From positions 124,001 through 188,000 of the forward strand of contig CAZBMW010000002.1 of the NCBI GenBank assembly GCA_964493425.1: a stretch of 64,000 nucleotides of DNA, read 5' to 3'. The stretch comes from CAYLMG01 sp964493425. GTDB lineage: Bacteria; Planctomycetota; Phycisphaerae; Sedimentisphaerales; Anaerobacaceae. The notes beneath the pieces were generated by a model that was not told where the DNA came from, ran no database searches, and was given only the letters and a program-made list of their open reading frames with translations. Below are positions 23,184 to 31,332 of the stretch, piece by piece (positions within the stretch are counted from its first letter, which is position 1; the number at the start of each line of letters is the position of its first letter). Made by a program: the position numbers and the translations under genes.

Positions 23184-25529
23184 CTTCTTTTTTCTGCCGA
23201 GGATTTGGTTCGCCTCTTCGATTGATTCCGGCGGCCATTTGCCTTCGGCCTGCAGCTTCTTTAAATTGTCCATCTGCTTGATACTGACAATAGTCCTGCA
23301 TCTCGGAAACCTATTACAGCCGAGAAATGGGCCTCTTTTACTCTGCCTTATGACAAGCTCGCCTTCTTTGCATTTGTGACATTTTATTCCCGTCGGCTCA
23401 GGCTTGGGCTTCGGCTTTTGAATATTGCCGTCTTTGTCCAGCTTGATAATTGTCTTGCAATTCGGATAATCAGAACACCCTAAGAACGGGCCGAAGCGGC
23501 CTGTCCTTTCCACCATCGGCTTGCCGCAGTTCGGGCATTTGTGCTCAGTGGTTTTGTCCTCTAACATTTTACCTTCACCATTGCAGGCGGCTGCAAACTT
23601 ACACTTCGGATAAGCGGAACAGCTTAAGAATCTACCCTTCTTGCCGAACCTGTAAACCAGAGGCTGGCTGCACTTCGGGCAGGTGTATTCGCTCGGAGTC
23701 GTCTCGGCTTTGGCGTGTTTCATCTCGCGCTGGGCGGTATCGAGATTATTCTTAAATGAGCTGTAAAACTTCTTCAAAACAGAAAGCCAGTCCAAATGCT
23801 GCTCCTCAATTTTGTCTAATTGCTCTTCCACCTGACGCGTAAAAGCTATATCCATTATATTCGGAAAGTATTCGTTGAGCTTGTCCGTAACGACCTCGCC
23901 GAGGTCGGTAGCGTAAAACTGCTTTTTTGACTGTTCGACGTAACCTCGCTCCTGAATGGTGCTGATAATCGTAGCGTATGTGCTCGGCCTGCCAATACCC
24001 TCTTTTTCGAGGGCCTTGACGAGCGAGGCTTCGTTGTAGCGGGCGGGCGGCTTGGTAAAATGCTGCTCAGCCTTGATATCCACAGCCGCAATTTTCTGGC
24101 CCGCCTGCGTATATGGTAGCTGCTGCTGGGCTGAGCCTACAGGCCAGATTTTCGTAAAGCCGTCGAAGACCAGCGTCCTGCCCGTCGCACGATAGTGACA
24201 TTTGCCTATCGGAGTCTGTGCAGTAATATCAAGATTAGTAATATCCCAGCGGGCGGCTGTCATCTGGCAGGAGGCAAACTTGCGCCATATTAAATCGTAC
24301 AGCTTGTATTGCTCTTCGGTAAGAAAAGATTTCAGCTCATCCGGCGCCATATCGATATCAGTCGGCCTGATTGCCTCGTGTGCCTGTTGTGCGGTTTTCT
24401 TTGAGGCGTAAATAATGGCTTTTGGCGGCAGATAGTCGGCTCCCATTTTTCTTTTGATGTAATTTCTCGCTTCGCTGACAGCCTCAGCCGACAGATGTGT
24501 GCTGTCGGTTCGCATATAGGTAATCAGGCCGAGCGAGCCCATCGAGCCGACGTCAATACCTTCGTATAACTGCTGGGCAACCCTCATCGTCCGTTTAGCT
24601 GCGAAGCCCAGCCGATTTGCTGCTGCCTGCTGAAGTGTCGATGTAATAAAAGGCGGTGACGGCCGGGACGTCAACTGCTTTTTTTGTACATCGGCAATCT
24701 GGAACCCGGCTTCTTTGAGTGCATTCAAAGTCTGCTCTGCTGCCTGCTTATCGTGAGCGTGAAATTTCTCATCGTTTATTTTATAAAGCTCGGCTTTGAA
24801 AGCATTATGCTCTATAAGCCAATCATTTTGCTCATTGACAGTAGGCCCTTTATCATTCGCCCGTTTTGAATTGATAAAATCGAGCCATTGTTTCGTATAG
24901 TCGGCCTGCAAATCGGTTGTAAAGACCGCTGGTATCAGCCAGTACTCCACGGGCTTGAACGCCCGAATCTGCCTTTCCCTTTCCACAATCATTTTGGTTG
25001 CAACTGATTGTACTCTGCCGGCGGAAAGGCCGGATGCTACTTTTTTCCAGAGCAGCGGTGAAATCTGGTAGCCGACAATTCTGTCAAGGATGCGCCTTGC
25101 CTGCTGGGCCAAGACTTTATCCATATCGAGCTTGCCCGGCTCGGCAAAAGCGTGCTTTATAGCGGATTCGGTTATGGCGTTAAAAATCACGCGGTAAATA
25201 TTCGGTTCAGAAAAACCCAGCAGCTCCGTTAAATGCCAGGCGATGGCTTCGCCTTCGCGGTCGAGATCGGTGGCGAGGTAAAGCTTGTCACAGTTTTTTG
25301 CAGCGGCTTTCAGGCTCGTAACCGTGCGCTTCTTGCCCGGCATTACCGCATAGGTTGGCGCGAAATCATTTTCAATATCCACGTTCAAACCTTTGGAAGG
25401 CAAATCGCGCACATGTCCCATCGAGGCCTTGACTTCGTATCCGGGGCCAAGATATTTATTGATAGTCTTGGCCTTTGCAGGTGACTCAACTATTACCAGT
25501 GATTTTTTTCCGGCGCCCGATTTAGACAT
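23160..25529 (-). CDS. topA: DNA topoisomerase I
   Basis: 789 residues. The Toprim domain begins KSLVIVESPAKAKTINKYLG, with the acidic DLDREGEAIAW (residues 88-98). The active-site tyrosine is Tyr338 in GLITYMRTDSTH. The C-terminal region has three CxxC...C zinc-finger modules (YTCPKCSQPLVYRFGKKGRF, HKCPNCGKPMVERTGRFGPF, IKCHKCKEGELVI). It relaxes negative supercoils. The final residues KKTTKSPSH and the stop are encoded by an intergenic repeat, so the original C-terminus may have been replaced by repeat sequence. The gene lies upstream of the repeat island. Confidence 0.97.
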   Translation of the reverse strand: MSKSGAGKKSLVIVESPAKAKTINKYLGPGYEVKASMGHVRDLPSKGLNVDIENDFAPTYAVMPGKKRTVTSLKAAAKNCDKLYLATDLDREGEAIAWHLTELLGFSEPNIYRVIFNAITESAIKHAFAEPGKLDMDKVLAQQARRILDRIVGYQISPLLWKKVASGLSAGRVQSVATKMIVERERQIRAFKPVEYWLIPAVFTTDLQADYTKQWLDFINSKRANDKGPTVNEQNDWLIEHNAFKAELYKINDEKFHAHDKQAAEQTLNALKEAGFQIADVQKKQLTSRPSPPFITSTLQQAAANRLGFAAKRTMRVAQQLYEGIDVGSMGSLGLITYMRTDSTHLSAEAVSEARNYIKRKMGADYLPPKAIIYASKKTAQQAHEAIRPTDIDMAPDELKSFLTEEQYKLYDLIWRKFASCQMTAARWDITNLDITAQTPIGKCHYRATGRTLVFDGFTKIWPVGSAQQQLPYTQAGQKIAAVDIKAEQHFTKPPARYNEASLVKALEKEGIGRPSTYATIISTIQERGYVEQSKKQFYATDLGEVVTDKLNEYFPNIMDIAFTRQVEEQLDKIEEQHLDWLSVLKKFYSSFKNNLDTAQREMKHAKAETTPSEYTCPKCSQPLVYRFGKKGRFLSCSAYPKCKFAAACNGEGKMLEDKTTEHKCPNCGKPMVERTGRFGPFLGCSDYPNCKTIIKLDKDGNIQKPKPKPEPTGIKCHKCKEGELVIRQSKRGPFLGCNRFPRCRTIVSIKQMDNLKKLQAEGKWPPESIEEANQILGRKKKTTKSPSH

Positions 25530-25648
25530 AAATAATACTTTCTAATAGTGAAGAAAAACCGTTAACTTAACTATTCGGCTATTTGGCGAATATAATTTAG
25601 TTAAGGACAAATAAGGTTGAACTGCACAATTGTCAAGAAAAAACGATT

Positions 25649-26275
25649 TTAGCCCTCTTTGAGCTCTTTTAAGAGCTTATCAAATAACGGTTTGAATTTG
25701 CGAATTGCATTGCCGCGATGTGAAATGGCGTTTTTTTGCTCAGCAGTCAATTGTGCGACGGTCTTATTTAGTTCAGGCACGAAAAAAACCGGGTCGTATC
25801 CGAAACCATTTTGGCCCTTTTCCTGTTGAGCGATAAAACCTTCAAGTATTCCTTCTGTCTCTATTAAAATCTTCTGGGGGCTTGCCAGAGACAGGCTGCA
25901 AACGAAACGAGCTGTCCTTTTTTCTTTCGGAACGCCTTTAAGCAGCTTCAATACTTTTGCCATATTCTTATGGTCCAGAAGCTGTTTGTTTTCCCCCTTT
26001 TCTCCCGAAAAGCGTGCGCTTTTGACGCCGGGCTCGCCGCCGAGAGCATCAACAACAAGGCCGGAATCATCTGCTATCGTCCAAAGACCCGTCTGTTTTG
26101 CATAACCAAGCGCTTTTTTGCGTGCGTTTTCAGCGAAGCTCCGGCCTTCTTCAGGAATCTCGCGAATATCGGGAAAATCCGACAGGCTGAGCCACTCAAG
26201 GTCCAAATCGAGCATAGATTTGAGTTCTCTGAATTTGCCCGGATTCGTCGTCGCAACAACAACTTGCTGATTCAT
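25649..26275 (-). CDS. rdgB: XTP/dITP diphosphatase (RdgB/HAM1)
   Basis: 208 residues. The ATG at 26275 is chosen over the GTG three bases earlier because AAGGAGG lies 8 bases upstream of it. The nucleotide-binding TTNPGKFRELKSML, the metal-binding DDSGLVVDALGGEPGVKSARFSGEKG, and NGFGYDPVFFVPELNKTVAQLT are the family hallmarks. It hydrolyses deaminated purine triphosphates to stop their entry into DNA. It follows argF with a 15-base gap, so both may share a transcript. Confidence 0.95.
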   Translation of the reverse strand: MNQQVVVATTNPGKFRELKSMLDLDLEWLSLSDFPDIREIPEEGRSFAENARKKALGYAKQTGLWTIADDSGLVVDALGGEPGVKSARFSGEKGENKQLLDHKNMAKVLKLLKGVPKEKRTARFVCSLSLASPQKILIETEGILEGFIAQQEKGQNGFGYDPVFFVPELNKTVAQLTAEQKNAISHRGNAIRKFKPLFDKLLKELKEG

Positions 26276-26290
26276 CACAAAAGCCTCCTT

Positions 26291-27202
26291 CTACCCGGTC
26301 AGCAACTTTTGCAGCAGGGCGCGCTGGAAGTGAAGGCGGTTTTCGGACTGGTCGAAAATTATCGAATTGGGGCTCTCCGCTATTTCGTCGGTAATTTCAT
26401 AACCGCGATGCGCGGGCAAACAGTGCATAATCTTCGCATTCGGCGCCAGTTTGACCAGAACAGAATTGACCTGGTAACCCTTGAAAGCCTTAATCCGCGT
26501 TTGCTGCTCGGACTCCTGGCCCATACTTATCCAGGTGTCGGTATAGATTACGTCGGCACCTTTGACAGCTTCGCGAGGCTCACGCATTTGGGTGACGCTT
26601 TCCTGCTTCGTTGAGTTTGCCATTTTGATGGATTCTTCATCAAGCTCATAGCCGGCAGGCGATGCTATTGCCATCTTCATACCGAATTTTGCAGATGCGA
26701 ATGCGAGTGAGCGGGCAACATTATTGCCGTCACCGATAAAGCTGAGCCTGACGCCTTCGAGCCTGCCGAGATGCTCTTTAATTGTGAGCGTATCTGACAT
26801 CGCCTCGCAGGGGTGCGTAAAGTCACTGAGCGCATTTATCACGGGGACAGTCGAGAATTTCGCAAGCTCTATAAGGCTGTCGTGTGCAAAGGTCCTTGCT
26901 ATTATACCGTGAACGTACCTCGAAAGGACTCTGGCAATATCCTTAATCGGCTCGCGCTCGCCGAGTATGCCGATGTCTTCAGGTTTGAGATATATAGCTA
27001 CACCGCCGAGGTCAGCCATCGCAATCTCGAAGCTGACGCGAGTCCGCAGGCTGGCCTTTTCGAAAACAAGCGCCAGAGATTTACCTTCAAGAGTCCTTTT
27101 GAGTGTGCCGGCTTTATCCTGCTGCTTTAACCCGGCGCTTAAAGCCAGAAGCTCGTTAAGCTCATCGAGGCTACAATCATTTATACAAAGAAAATCTTTC
27201 AT
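26291..27202 (-). CDS. argF: Ornithine carbamoyltransferase
   Basis: 303 residues. Carbamoyl phosphate loop FEKASLRTRVSFEIAMADLGG, which reads SLRTR where STRTR is usual. Ornithine loop DTWISMGQE, and LPAHRG near the end. The central motif reads HPCE (DFTHPCEAMSD) instead of the usual HPxQ; the enzyme is otherwise complete. It makes citrulline. On the same strand as argB and argD but separated from argD by about 1.2 kb of repeat-bounded cassettes. Confidence 0.93.
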   Translation of the reverse strand: MKDFLCINDCSLDELNELLALSAGLKQQDKAGTLKRTLEGKSLALVFEKASLRTRVSFEIAMADLGGVAIYLKPEDIGILGEREPIKDIARVLSRYVHGIIARTFAHDSLIELAKFSTVPVINALSDFTHPCEAMSDTLTIKEHLGRLEGVRLSFIGDGNNVARSLAFASAKFGMKMAIASPAGYELDEESIKMANSTKQESVTQMREPREAVKGADVIYTDTWISMGQESEQQTRIKAFKGYQVNSVLVKLAPNAKIMHCLPAHRGYEITDEIAESPNSIIFDQSENRLHFQRALLQKLLTG

Positions 27203-27250
27203 TATGTCTGCTCATCTTTCTTTTGCCACGGAGTTCATATTATTTATTAT

Positions 27251-27420
27251 AGCCACTGAGGCCACAGAGATATTTTAAGCCACAGAGAGCACAGAGTACA
27301 CAGAGAATTATATTTTTATTTAGCCACAGAGGACACAGGGATATTTTAGCCACAGAGAGCACAGAGGTCACAGAGTTTATAAATATATTTTTAGCCACAG
27401 AGGGCACAGAGCTCACAGAG
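27251..27420. repeat. CACAGAG tandem array with ~71-bp period
   Basis: Five copies of AGCCACAGAG or AGCCACTGAG begin at 27251, 27278, 27322, 27348 and 27393. The spacings alternate 27, 44, 26 and 45, which gives two 71-base composite units and a third partial one. Each unit also carries further CACAGAG copies and AT-rich tails. The last unit contains the stop codon of the minus-strand unknown gene. Confidence 0.7.
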
Positions 27421-27886
27421 GATTACTGATTTTTATTATTTCTTTCAGCTTATTAATAATTTCCTTTGTGCTGCCGGATAATTCTATCTCTTTTGTTGAC
27501 TCACTGACAATTTTTTGTCTTGTTGTAATTAATCTTCTGGTAATTTTTACTTTCACTGCTCCCCTTTTTCTAAAAGAATCAATCGATAATGAAAGTAAAA
27601 ATTTGATAAATTTAGCTATGGTGGTTATGGAAGTAAGAAAAGCCAGTAATTCAGGGCCACTTTCATGTTGTTCCAATACTGTCGGTTCATTATTTAATTC
27701 CAATATTTCAGAAGCTTCATGCCCTATCGGCCCTTGCGGCAAAATTTCGTTATTTACATTTTTCCAGAGTTCTGGAAGACAATGAGAACAGCAACAACGA
27801 CGAGGAACAGGCTCTATTTTCAAAAAAACCAGATTTTCCACTTTGTAATTTTTTTCTATGAAATTTTTTATAGTTTGTTCTTTCAT
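27413..27886 (-). CDS. Unknown cassette protein with one hydrophobic segment
   Basis: 157 residues, no family recognised. The N-terminal third has a cysteine cluster (RRCCCSHCLPELWKNVN). The middle is acidic (EILELNNEPTVLEQHES). A hydrophobic segment follows (LLAFLTSITTIAKFIKFLLSLS, about 84-105), then a basic beta-rich tail (VKVKITRRLITTRQKIVSESTKEIELSG). The membrane or hydrophobic helix followed by a compact beta/alpha tail recalls effector-associated small domains, but this is a weak guess. The stop codon lies in the 71-bp repeat array and a related inverted repeat sits just upstream of the start. Confidence 0.5.
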   Translation of the reverse strand: MKEQTIKNFIEKNYKVENLVFLKIEPVPRRCCCSHCLPELWKNVNNEILPQGPIGHEASEILELNNEPTVLEQHESGPELLAFLTSITTIAKFIKFLLSLSIDSFRKRGAVKVKITRRLITTRQKIVSESTKEIELSGSTKEIINKLKEIIKISNPL

Positions 27887-27891
27887 TTTCT

Positions 27892-27942
27892 TTCTCTGTG
27901 TCCTCTGTGGCTAATATATAATTTGAATTTTCTCTGCGGCTG
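27892..27942. repeat. Inverted CACAGAG repeat, copy A (between the two cassette genes)
   Basis: TTCTCTGTGTCCTCTGTGGC, then AT-rich sequence, then TCTCTGCGGCT. Inverted relative to the array at 27251-27420. The same order of blocks recurs at 28326-28392 in the same orientation, so it forms a direct repeat pair around the GxxExxY gene. Confidence 0.7.
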
Positions 27943-28308
27943 TTAAAGGGATACGCGTTTGATACCGTCAATTAAGCGTTTCTCGCCGAAGTTTATTATC
28001 AATCCTCGTTTAAGATTCGTTGCTTTCAAATAAGACAAGGTCTGGGCTAATGAGACTTCCGGCATTTTGGACAGCGATTTTATTTCAACAACTACTTCGT
28101 CCTCAACGAGCAGGTCGATTTTCTGCCCCTTGATTACTTTACCTTTGTAAATAATATCAGCAGGGACCTGTCTTGTATACTTTATACCCTGAAGTTCAAA
28201 TTCATAGCACAGAGCTTCTTCATAAATCGATTCGAGAAGTCCGGGGCCAAGTTCTTGATGTACCTCTATAGCAGCTCCTATAATTTTTTCCGTTAGCTCA
28301 TCTGCCAT
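27943..28308 (-). CDS. GxxExxY family protein (PD-(D/E)xK nuclease fold)
   Basis: 121 residues. The naming motif is present as GLLESIY (Gly23, Glu26, Tyr29), in the pattern HQELGPGLLESIYEEAL. The nuclease-like core is QKIDLLVEDEVVVEIKS, with Asp65 and Glu75-x-Lys77. A hydrophobic region ends IINFGEKRLIDGIKRV. The fold suggests a DNA or RNA endonuclease, although the biological function of this family is, to my knowledge, unproven. The gene is exactly bounded by direct repeats and lies in the arg operon. Confidence 0.9.
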   Translation of the reverse strand: MADELTEKIIGAAIEVHQELGPGLLESIYEEALCYEFELQGIKYTRQVPADIIYKGKVIKGQKIDLLVEDEVVVEIKSLSKMPEVSLAQTLSYLKATNLKRGLIINFGEKRLIDGIKRVSL

Positions 28309-28325
28309 TTTTTAATATCTTTCTT

Positions 28326-28392
28326 TTCTCTCTCTGTGCTCTCTGTGACCTCTGTGGCTTAATACAATTTTATTTTCTTTTCTCTGCGGCTA
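28326..28392. repeat. Inverted CACAGAG repeat, copy B (upstream of GxxExxY)
   Basis: TCTCTCTGTG..CTCTGTGACC TCTGTGGCTTAATA then AT-rich and TCTCTGCGGCT (28381-28391). Same blocks and order as copy A at 27892-27942. On the minus strand it lies just upstream of the GxxExxY start codon and just downstream of argD. Confidence 0.7.
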
Positions 28393-28401
28393 AAGCGATG
28401 T

Positions 28402-29583
28402 TTAAGCCGATTCGCTTAAAACACTGTCAAAGATTTCAATCGCTTTATCAATCTGCTCTTTTGTTACTACCATAGGCGGCATAAAGCGTATTACCGTCTC
28501 GTGAGTACAGTTTATACGCAGGCCTTTATCAAGGCATTTATCAACAATCTGTTTGCATTCGCTCTTAAGCTGCACGCCGAGCATCAGGCCGAGGCCGCGA
28601 ATGTGGTCGATAATAAAATGCTTGTCTTTTAGCTGTTCAAGTTTTTCTTTTGCGTATTTTCCAACCTCAACGGCGTTCTGCAATAGTCCTTCTTCATCAA
28701 TCGCTTCGATAGTCGCAACTGCTGCTGCGCAGGCTAAGGCATTTCCGCCGAAGGTCGAGGCGTGCTTGCCGGGCTTGAGTGAATCAGCCACCTCCTGGCG
28801 TGCCATCATAGCCCCTATTGCGACGCCGCCGCCAAGAGTTTTTGCCATTGTCATAATATCGGGAACGACGTCAAAATGCTGGTAACCGAACCATTTACCC
28901 GTCCTGCCGATACCTGTAGTAACCTCGTCGAAAATAAGCAGTGCTCCTTTTTCGTCACAGAGCTGCCTGATTGCCTGCAGATATTCATTAGTTGCGAGGT
29001 TAATTCCGCCTTCGCCCTGAATTGGCTCGATTAAAACGGCTGCGACCTCATCGGTAAAGGCTGCTTCGAGAGCGCTGATGTCATTGAACGGCACATAAAT
29101 AAAACCGGGCATAAGCGGCAGCAGGCCTTCGTGATGTTTCGGCTGAGCGGTAGCTGTAAGCGCAGCGAACGTCCTGCCGTGAAAGCTGCCCTCACAGGTT
29201 ATAAATTTGTACTTTTCTTTCGGTGTATAAAGACGAGCAAGTTTTAACGCAGCTTCAACGGCCTCTGCGCCGCTGTTGCAGAAGAAGCATTTTCCGCCGA
29301 ACGCCCGCTCGCTGAGAAGCTTTGCGAGCTTTCCCTGCGGCTCGCTGTAAAAGGTGTTATCGATATGAAGCAACTGATCGGCCTGTTTACGTATTGCCTC
29401 GACGACCTTGGCGTGACAGTGACCGATGCCGCTCACAGCCCAGGCGGGAAACATATCAAGGATTTTATTGCCGTCGGCATCGAAGATATAGCAGTCTTTG
29501 CCCTTGACTATCACTTTGGGCAGACGATTATAATTGCCTATCACGAATTTGTTAAAAAGCTCTATAGTTTCCTTCGTGGTCAT
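28402..29583 (-). CDS. argD: Acetylornithine aminotransferase (class III PLP)
   Basis: 393 residues. PLP-lysine motif DIMTMAKTLGGGVAIGAMM, cofactor-binding FCNSGAEAVEAALKLARLYT, LIFDEVTTGIGRTGKWFGYQ, CEGSFHGRTFAALTATAQ, RINCTHETVIRFMPPM near the end. It interconverts acetylornithine and acetylglutamate semialdehyde. Follows argB by 32 bases on the same strand. Its 3' side is where the repeat cassettes have entered. Confidence 0.95.
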   Translation of the reverse strand: MTTKETIELFNKFVIGNYNRLPKVIVKGKDCYIFDADGNKILDMFPAWAVSGIGHCHAKVVEAIRKQADQLLHIDNTFYSEPQGKLAKLLSERAFGGKCFFCNSGAEAVEAALKLARLYTPKEKYKFITCEGSFHGRTFAALTATAQPKHHEGLLPLMPGFIYVPFNDISALEAAFTDEVAAVLIEPIQGEGGINLATNEYLQAIRQLCDEKGALLIFDEVTTGIGRTGKWFGYQHFDVVPDIMTMAKTLGGGVAIGAMMARQEVADSLKPGKHASTFGGNALACAAAVATIEAIDEEGLLQNAVEVGKYAKEKLEQLKDKHFIIDHIRGLGLMLGVQLKSECKQIVDKCLDKGLRINCTHETVIRFMPPMVVTKEQIDKAIEIFDSVLSESA

Positions 29584-29615
29584 ATTTAAAGCTCCGTTAT
29601 CTATGCCTTAGTATT

Positions 29616-30494
29616 CTAATCCTTAACAATCATAGTGCCAATTCCCATGTCGGTATAAATCTCCAGCAGAAGCGAATGCGGTATTCTTCCGTCAATTATA
29701 TGTGTTTTTCCAACACCGGCATCAAGTGCTTTTATACAGGCCTCGACTTTGGGAAACATCGGCTCAGTTATAGTACCTGCATCTATCATCTCTTTAATCT
29801 GCTTCTCATTTAAAACCGATACTCTGCTCTCGGGGTCATCCAGGTTCTTTAATATTCCGTGAGTGTCACTTACAATAACCAGTTTTTCGGCGCCAACCGC
29901 TGCGGCGACCTGGCCTGCGGCGCTGTCCGCATTTACATTGAGTTTGCCGCCGTTTTTATCAAGTGCGACCGGAGATATAACCGGTATTGTGCCATCAGTG
30001 CAGAGTGTCTGCAGAAGGGTGCCGTTGACGCTTGTAACAGTTCCGACGAGTCCGATATCGAGCTTTCTGCCGTTCTCGCCCTCGAGCCTGAGTTTTTCTG
30101 CGGTGAGCACACAACTGCTCATCGAATGCAGCCCCATCGGCCGGCAGCCCAACTGACTCAAGGCCTCGCATATAGGTTCGTTGACCTTGTGAATAAGTGT
30201 ATGCTCAACTATCGTAAGTGTTCGCTCATCGGTGTGTCGTCTGCCCTGAACCCATACCGGTTCTAATCCTGCCTCGTTCATCGCTTTAGTAATTGCTTTT
30301 CCGCCGCCGTGCACGATTATCGGCTGCATACCGACGGTGGACATAAAAGCAACGTCTGTGAGCAGCTTTTTCTGCAGTTCAGCATTGTCGAGAACGCTTC
30401 CGCCGAGCTTGACGACTACAATCCGGCCTCGAAACTTGCGGATGTACTCCATCGCCTCAATAAGGGCATCAGCTTTTGCAATTGCTTTTTCCAA
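29616..30494 (-). CDS. argB: Acetylglutamate kinase, TTG start
   Basis: 292 residues. N-terminal VVVKLGGSVLDN, GMQPIIVHGGGKAITKAMNEAGLEPVWVQGRRHT, INVNADSAAGQVAAAVGAEKLVIVSDTHGIL and the AAK-fold C-terminal IDGRIPHSLLLEIYTDMGIGTMIV. The initiation codon is TTG, with GGAG eleven bases upstream. It phosphorylates N-acetylglutamate, the controlled step of arginine synthesis. First gene of argB-argD-argF. The N-terminal helix before the kinase core (EKAIAKADALIEAMEYIRKF) is present. Confidence 0.95.
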   Translation of the reverse strand: MEKAIAKADALIEAMEYIRKFRGRIVVVKLGGSVLDNAELQKKLLTDVAFMSTVGMQPIIVHGGGKAITKAMNEAGLEPVWVQGRRHTDERTLTIVEHTLIHKVNEPICEALSQLGCRPMGLHSMSSCVLTAEKLRLEGENGRKLDIGLVGTVTSVNGTLLQTLCTDGTIPVISPVALDKNGGKLNVNADSAAGQVAAAVGAEKLVIVSDTHGILKNLDDPESRVSVLNEKQIKEMIDAGTITEPMFPKVEACIKALDAGVGKTHIIDGRIPHSLLLEIYTDMGIGTMIVKD

Positions 30495-30535
30495 TTCTTA
30501 ACAATCTCCAAAATATCATATTAGACAAACCCGTT

Positions 30536-30564
30536 ACTTTATGAATTAGTGCCCTTTTAGTCAA
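30536..30564 (-). promoter_or_regulatory. Putative promoter for argB
   Basis: Minus strand: TTGACT (30559-30564), 17-base spacer, TAAAGT (30536-30541), about 40 bases before the argB start. The -35 is one mismatch from consensus, the -10 two. It shares the intergenic space with the divergent gph promoter. Confidence 0.4.
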
Positions 30565-30603
30565 GTTATATTTACCCGCCTGATTCAAACAAACGCTTGT
30601 GAC

Positions 30604-30632
30604 TTGAAAAAAGCTGTTTATCATCTTATAAT
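30604..30632 (+). promoter_or_regulatory. Putative gph promoter
   Basis: TTGAAA (30604-30609), 17-base spacer, TATAAT (30627-30632), an almost consensus sigma-70 promoter. The predicted start of transcription falls near 30639 and the ribosome binding site GGAG is at 30660-30663. Confidence 0.55.
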
Positions 30633-30643
30633 AACAGCTTTTT
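30608..30643. promoter_or_regulatory. Palindrome enclosing the gph -10 box (operator-like)
   Basis: Perfect 11-bp arms AAAAAGCTGTT (30608-30618) and AACAGCTTTTT (30633-30643). The 14-base centre holds the TATAAT box. An inverted repeat centred on the core promoter is the usual layout of a repressor operator. It is also a hairpin with a T run, so a terminator-type fold is possible. Confidence 0.5.
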
Positions 30644-30671
30644 CACCGGTCTTTATTTTGGAGTATAAAAA

Positions 30672-31331
30672 ATAAGATTCAGAGCAATACTTTTTGACCT
30701 TGACGGAACGCTTCTTGATACGCTGACAGACATTGCGGATTCTATGAATGCCGCTCTTCAGCGTTTCGGTTTTCCCGCTCATCCTGTTGAGGCTTACCGA
30801 TATTTCGTCGGTGACAGCGTAGATTCTCTTGTCAGAAGGACACTGCCGAGAGACCATCTGAACGACGAAAATATTGAAAAATGCCGGTCTGGTATGCTTG
30901 ACGAATACAGCCGACGGTGGTCTGTGAACACAAAACCTTATCCGCAGATACCGGAGCTTCTCAGGGAGCTTGAGGTGCGTGATATCCCGAAGGCGGTGCT
31001 CTCGAACAAACCTGATAACTTCACAAAATTGACGGTAAAGGAGCTGCTTGCCGGCTTTTCATTCGATATGGTTCAGGGCGTAAGTGATACGGTCACAAGA
31101 AAGCCGGACACCGCCGCTGCTCTGGGTATCGCGGAGAAGCTGAAGATAGCCCCTGCGGATTTTCTTTATCTCGGTGATACCAACACGGATATGCAAACTG
31201 CAGTTGCTGCAGGTATGTACCCTGTCGGTGCTTTGTGGGGTTTTAGAACAGCCGACGAGCTGAAGAAAAACGGAGCAAAAATCCTCGTCGAAAAACCGCT
31301 CGACGTTTTGAAAATCTTAGACTCGAAGTAA
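30672..31331 (+). CDS. gph: HAD phosphatase, phosphoglycolate phosphatase-like, apparent ATA start
   Basis: About 219 residues if read from the ATA at 30672. The HAD motif I, LFDLDGTLLDT, lies upstream of the first ATG (30744), so that ATG cannot be the start. A stop codon closes the frame at 30666-30668, leaving only AAA (30669) or ATA (30672) as first codon. GGAG at 30660-30663 is 8 bases before the ATA. Other motifs: VLSNKPDNFT (motif II), TRKPDTAAALGI (motif III), LYLGDTNTDMQTAVAAGM (motif IV). AUA initiation, an ATG-to-ATA change, or a sequencing error would each explain this. The symbol is tentative: other Gph-like HADs look the same. Confidence 0.75.
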   Translation: MRFRAILFDLDGTLLDTLTDIADSMNAALQRFGFPAHPVEAYRYFVGDSVDSLVRRTLPRDHLNDENIEKCRSGMLDEYSRRWSVNTKPYPQIPELLRELEVRDIPKAVLSNKPDNFTKLTVKELLAGFSFDMVQGVSDTVTRKPDTAAALGIAEKLKIAPADFLYLGDTNTDMQTAVAAGMYPVGALWGFRTADELKKNGAKILVEKPLDVLKILDSK

Positions 31332-31332
31332 A

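Noticed and set aside
27251..27420. CRISPR-like array
   Set aside because: The repeats are short and variable, the spacers are AT-rich and not unique, and no cas gene is near.
30744..31331. HAD phosphatase starting at the first ATG
   Set aside because: That would remove the catalytic LFDLDGTLLDT motif, which is in frame upstream.
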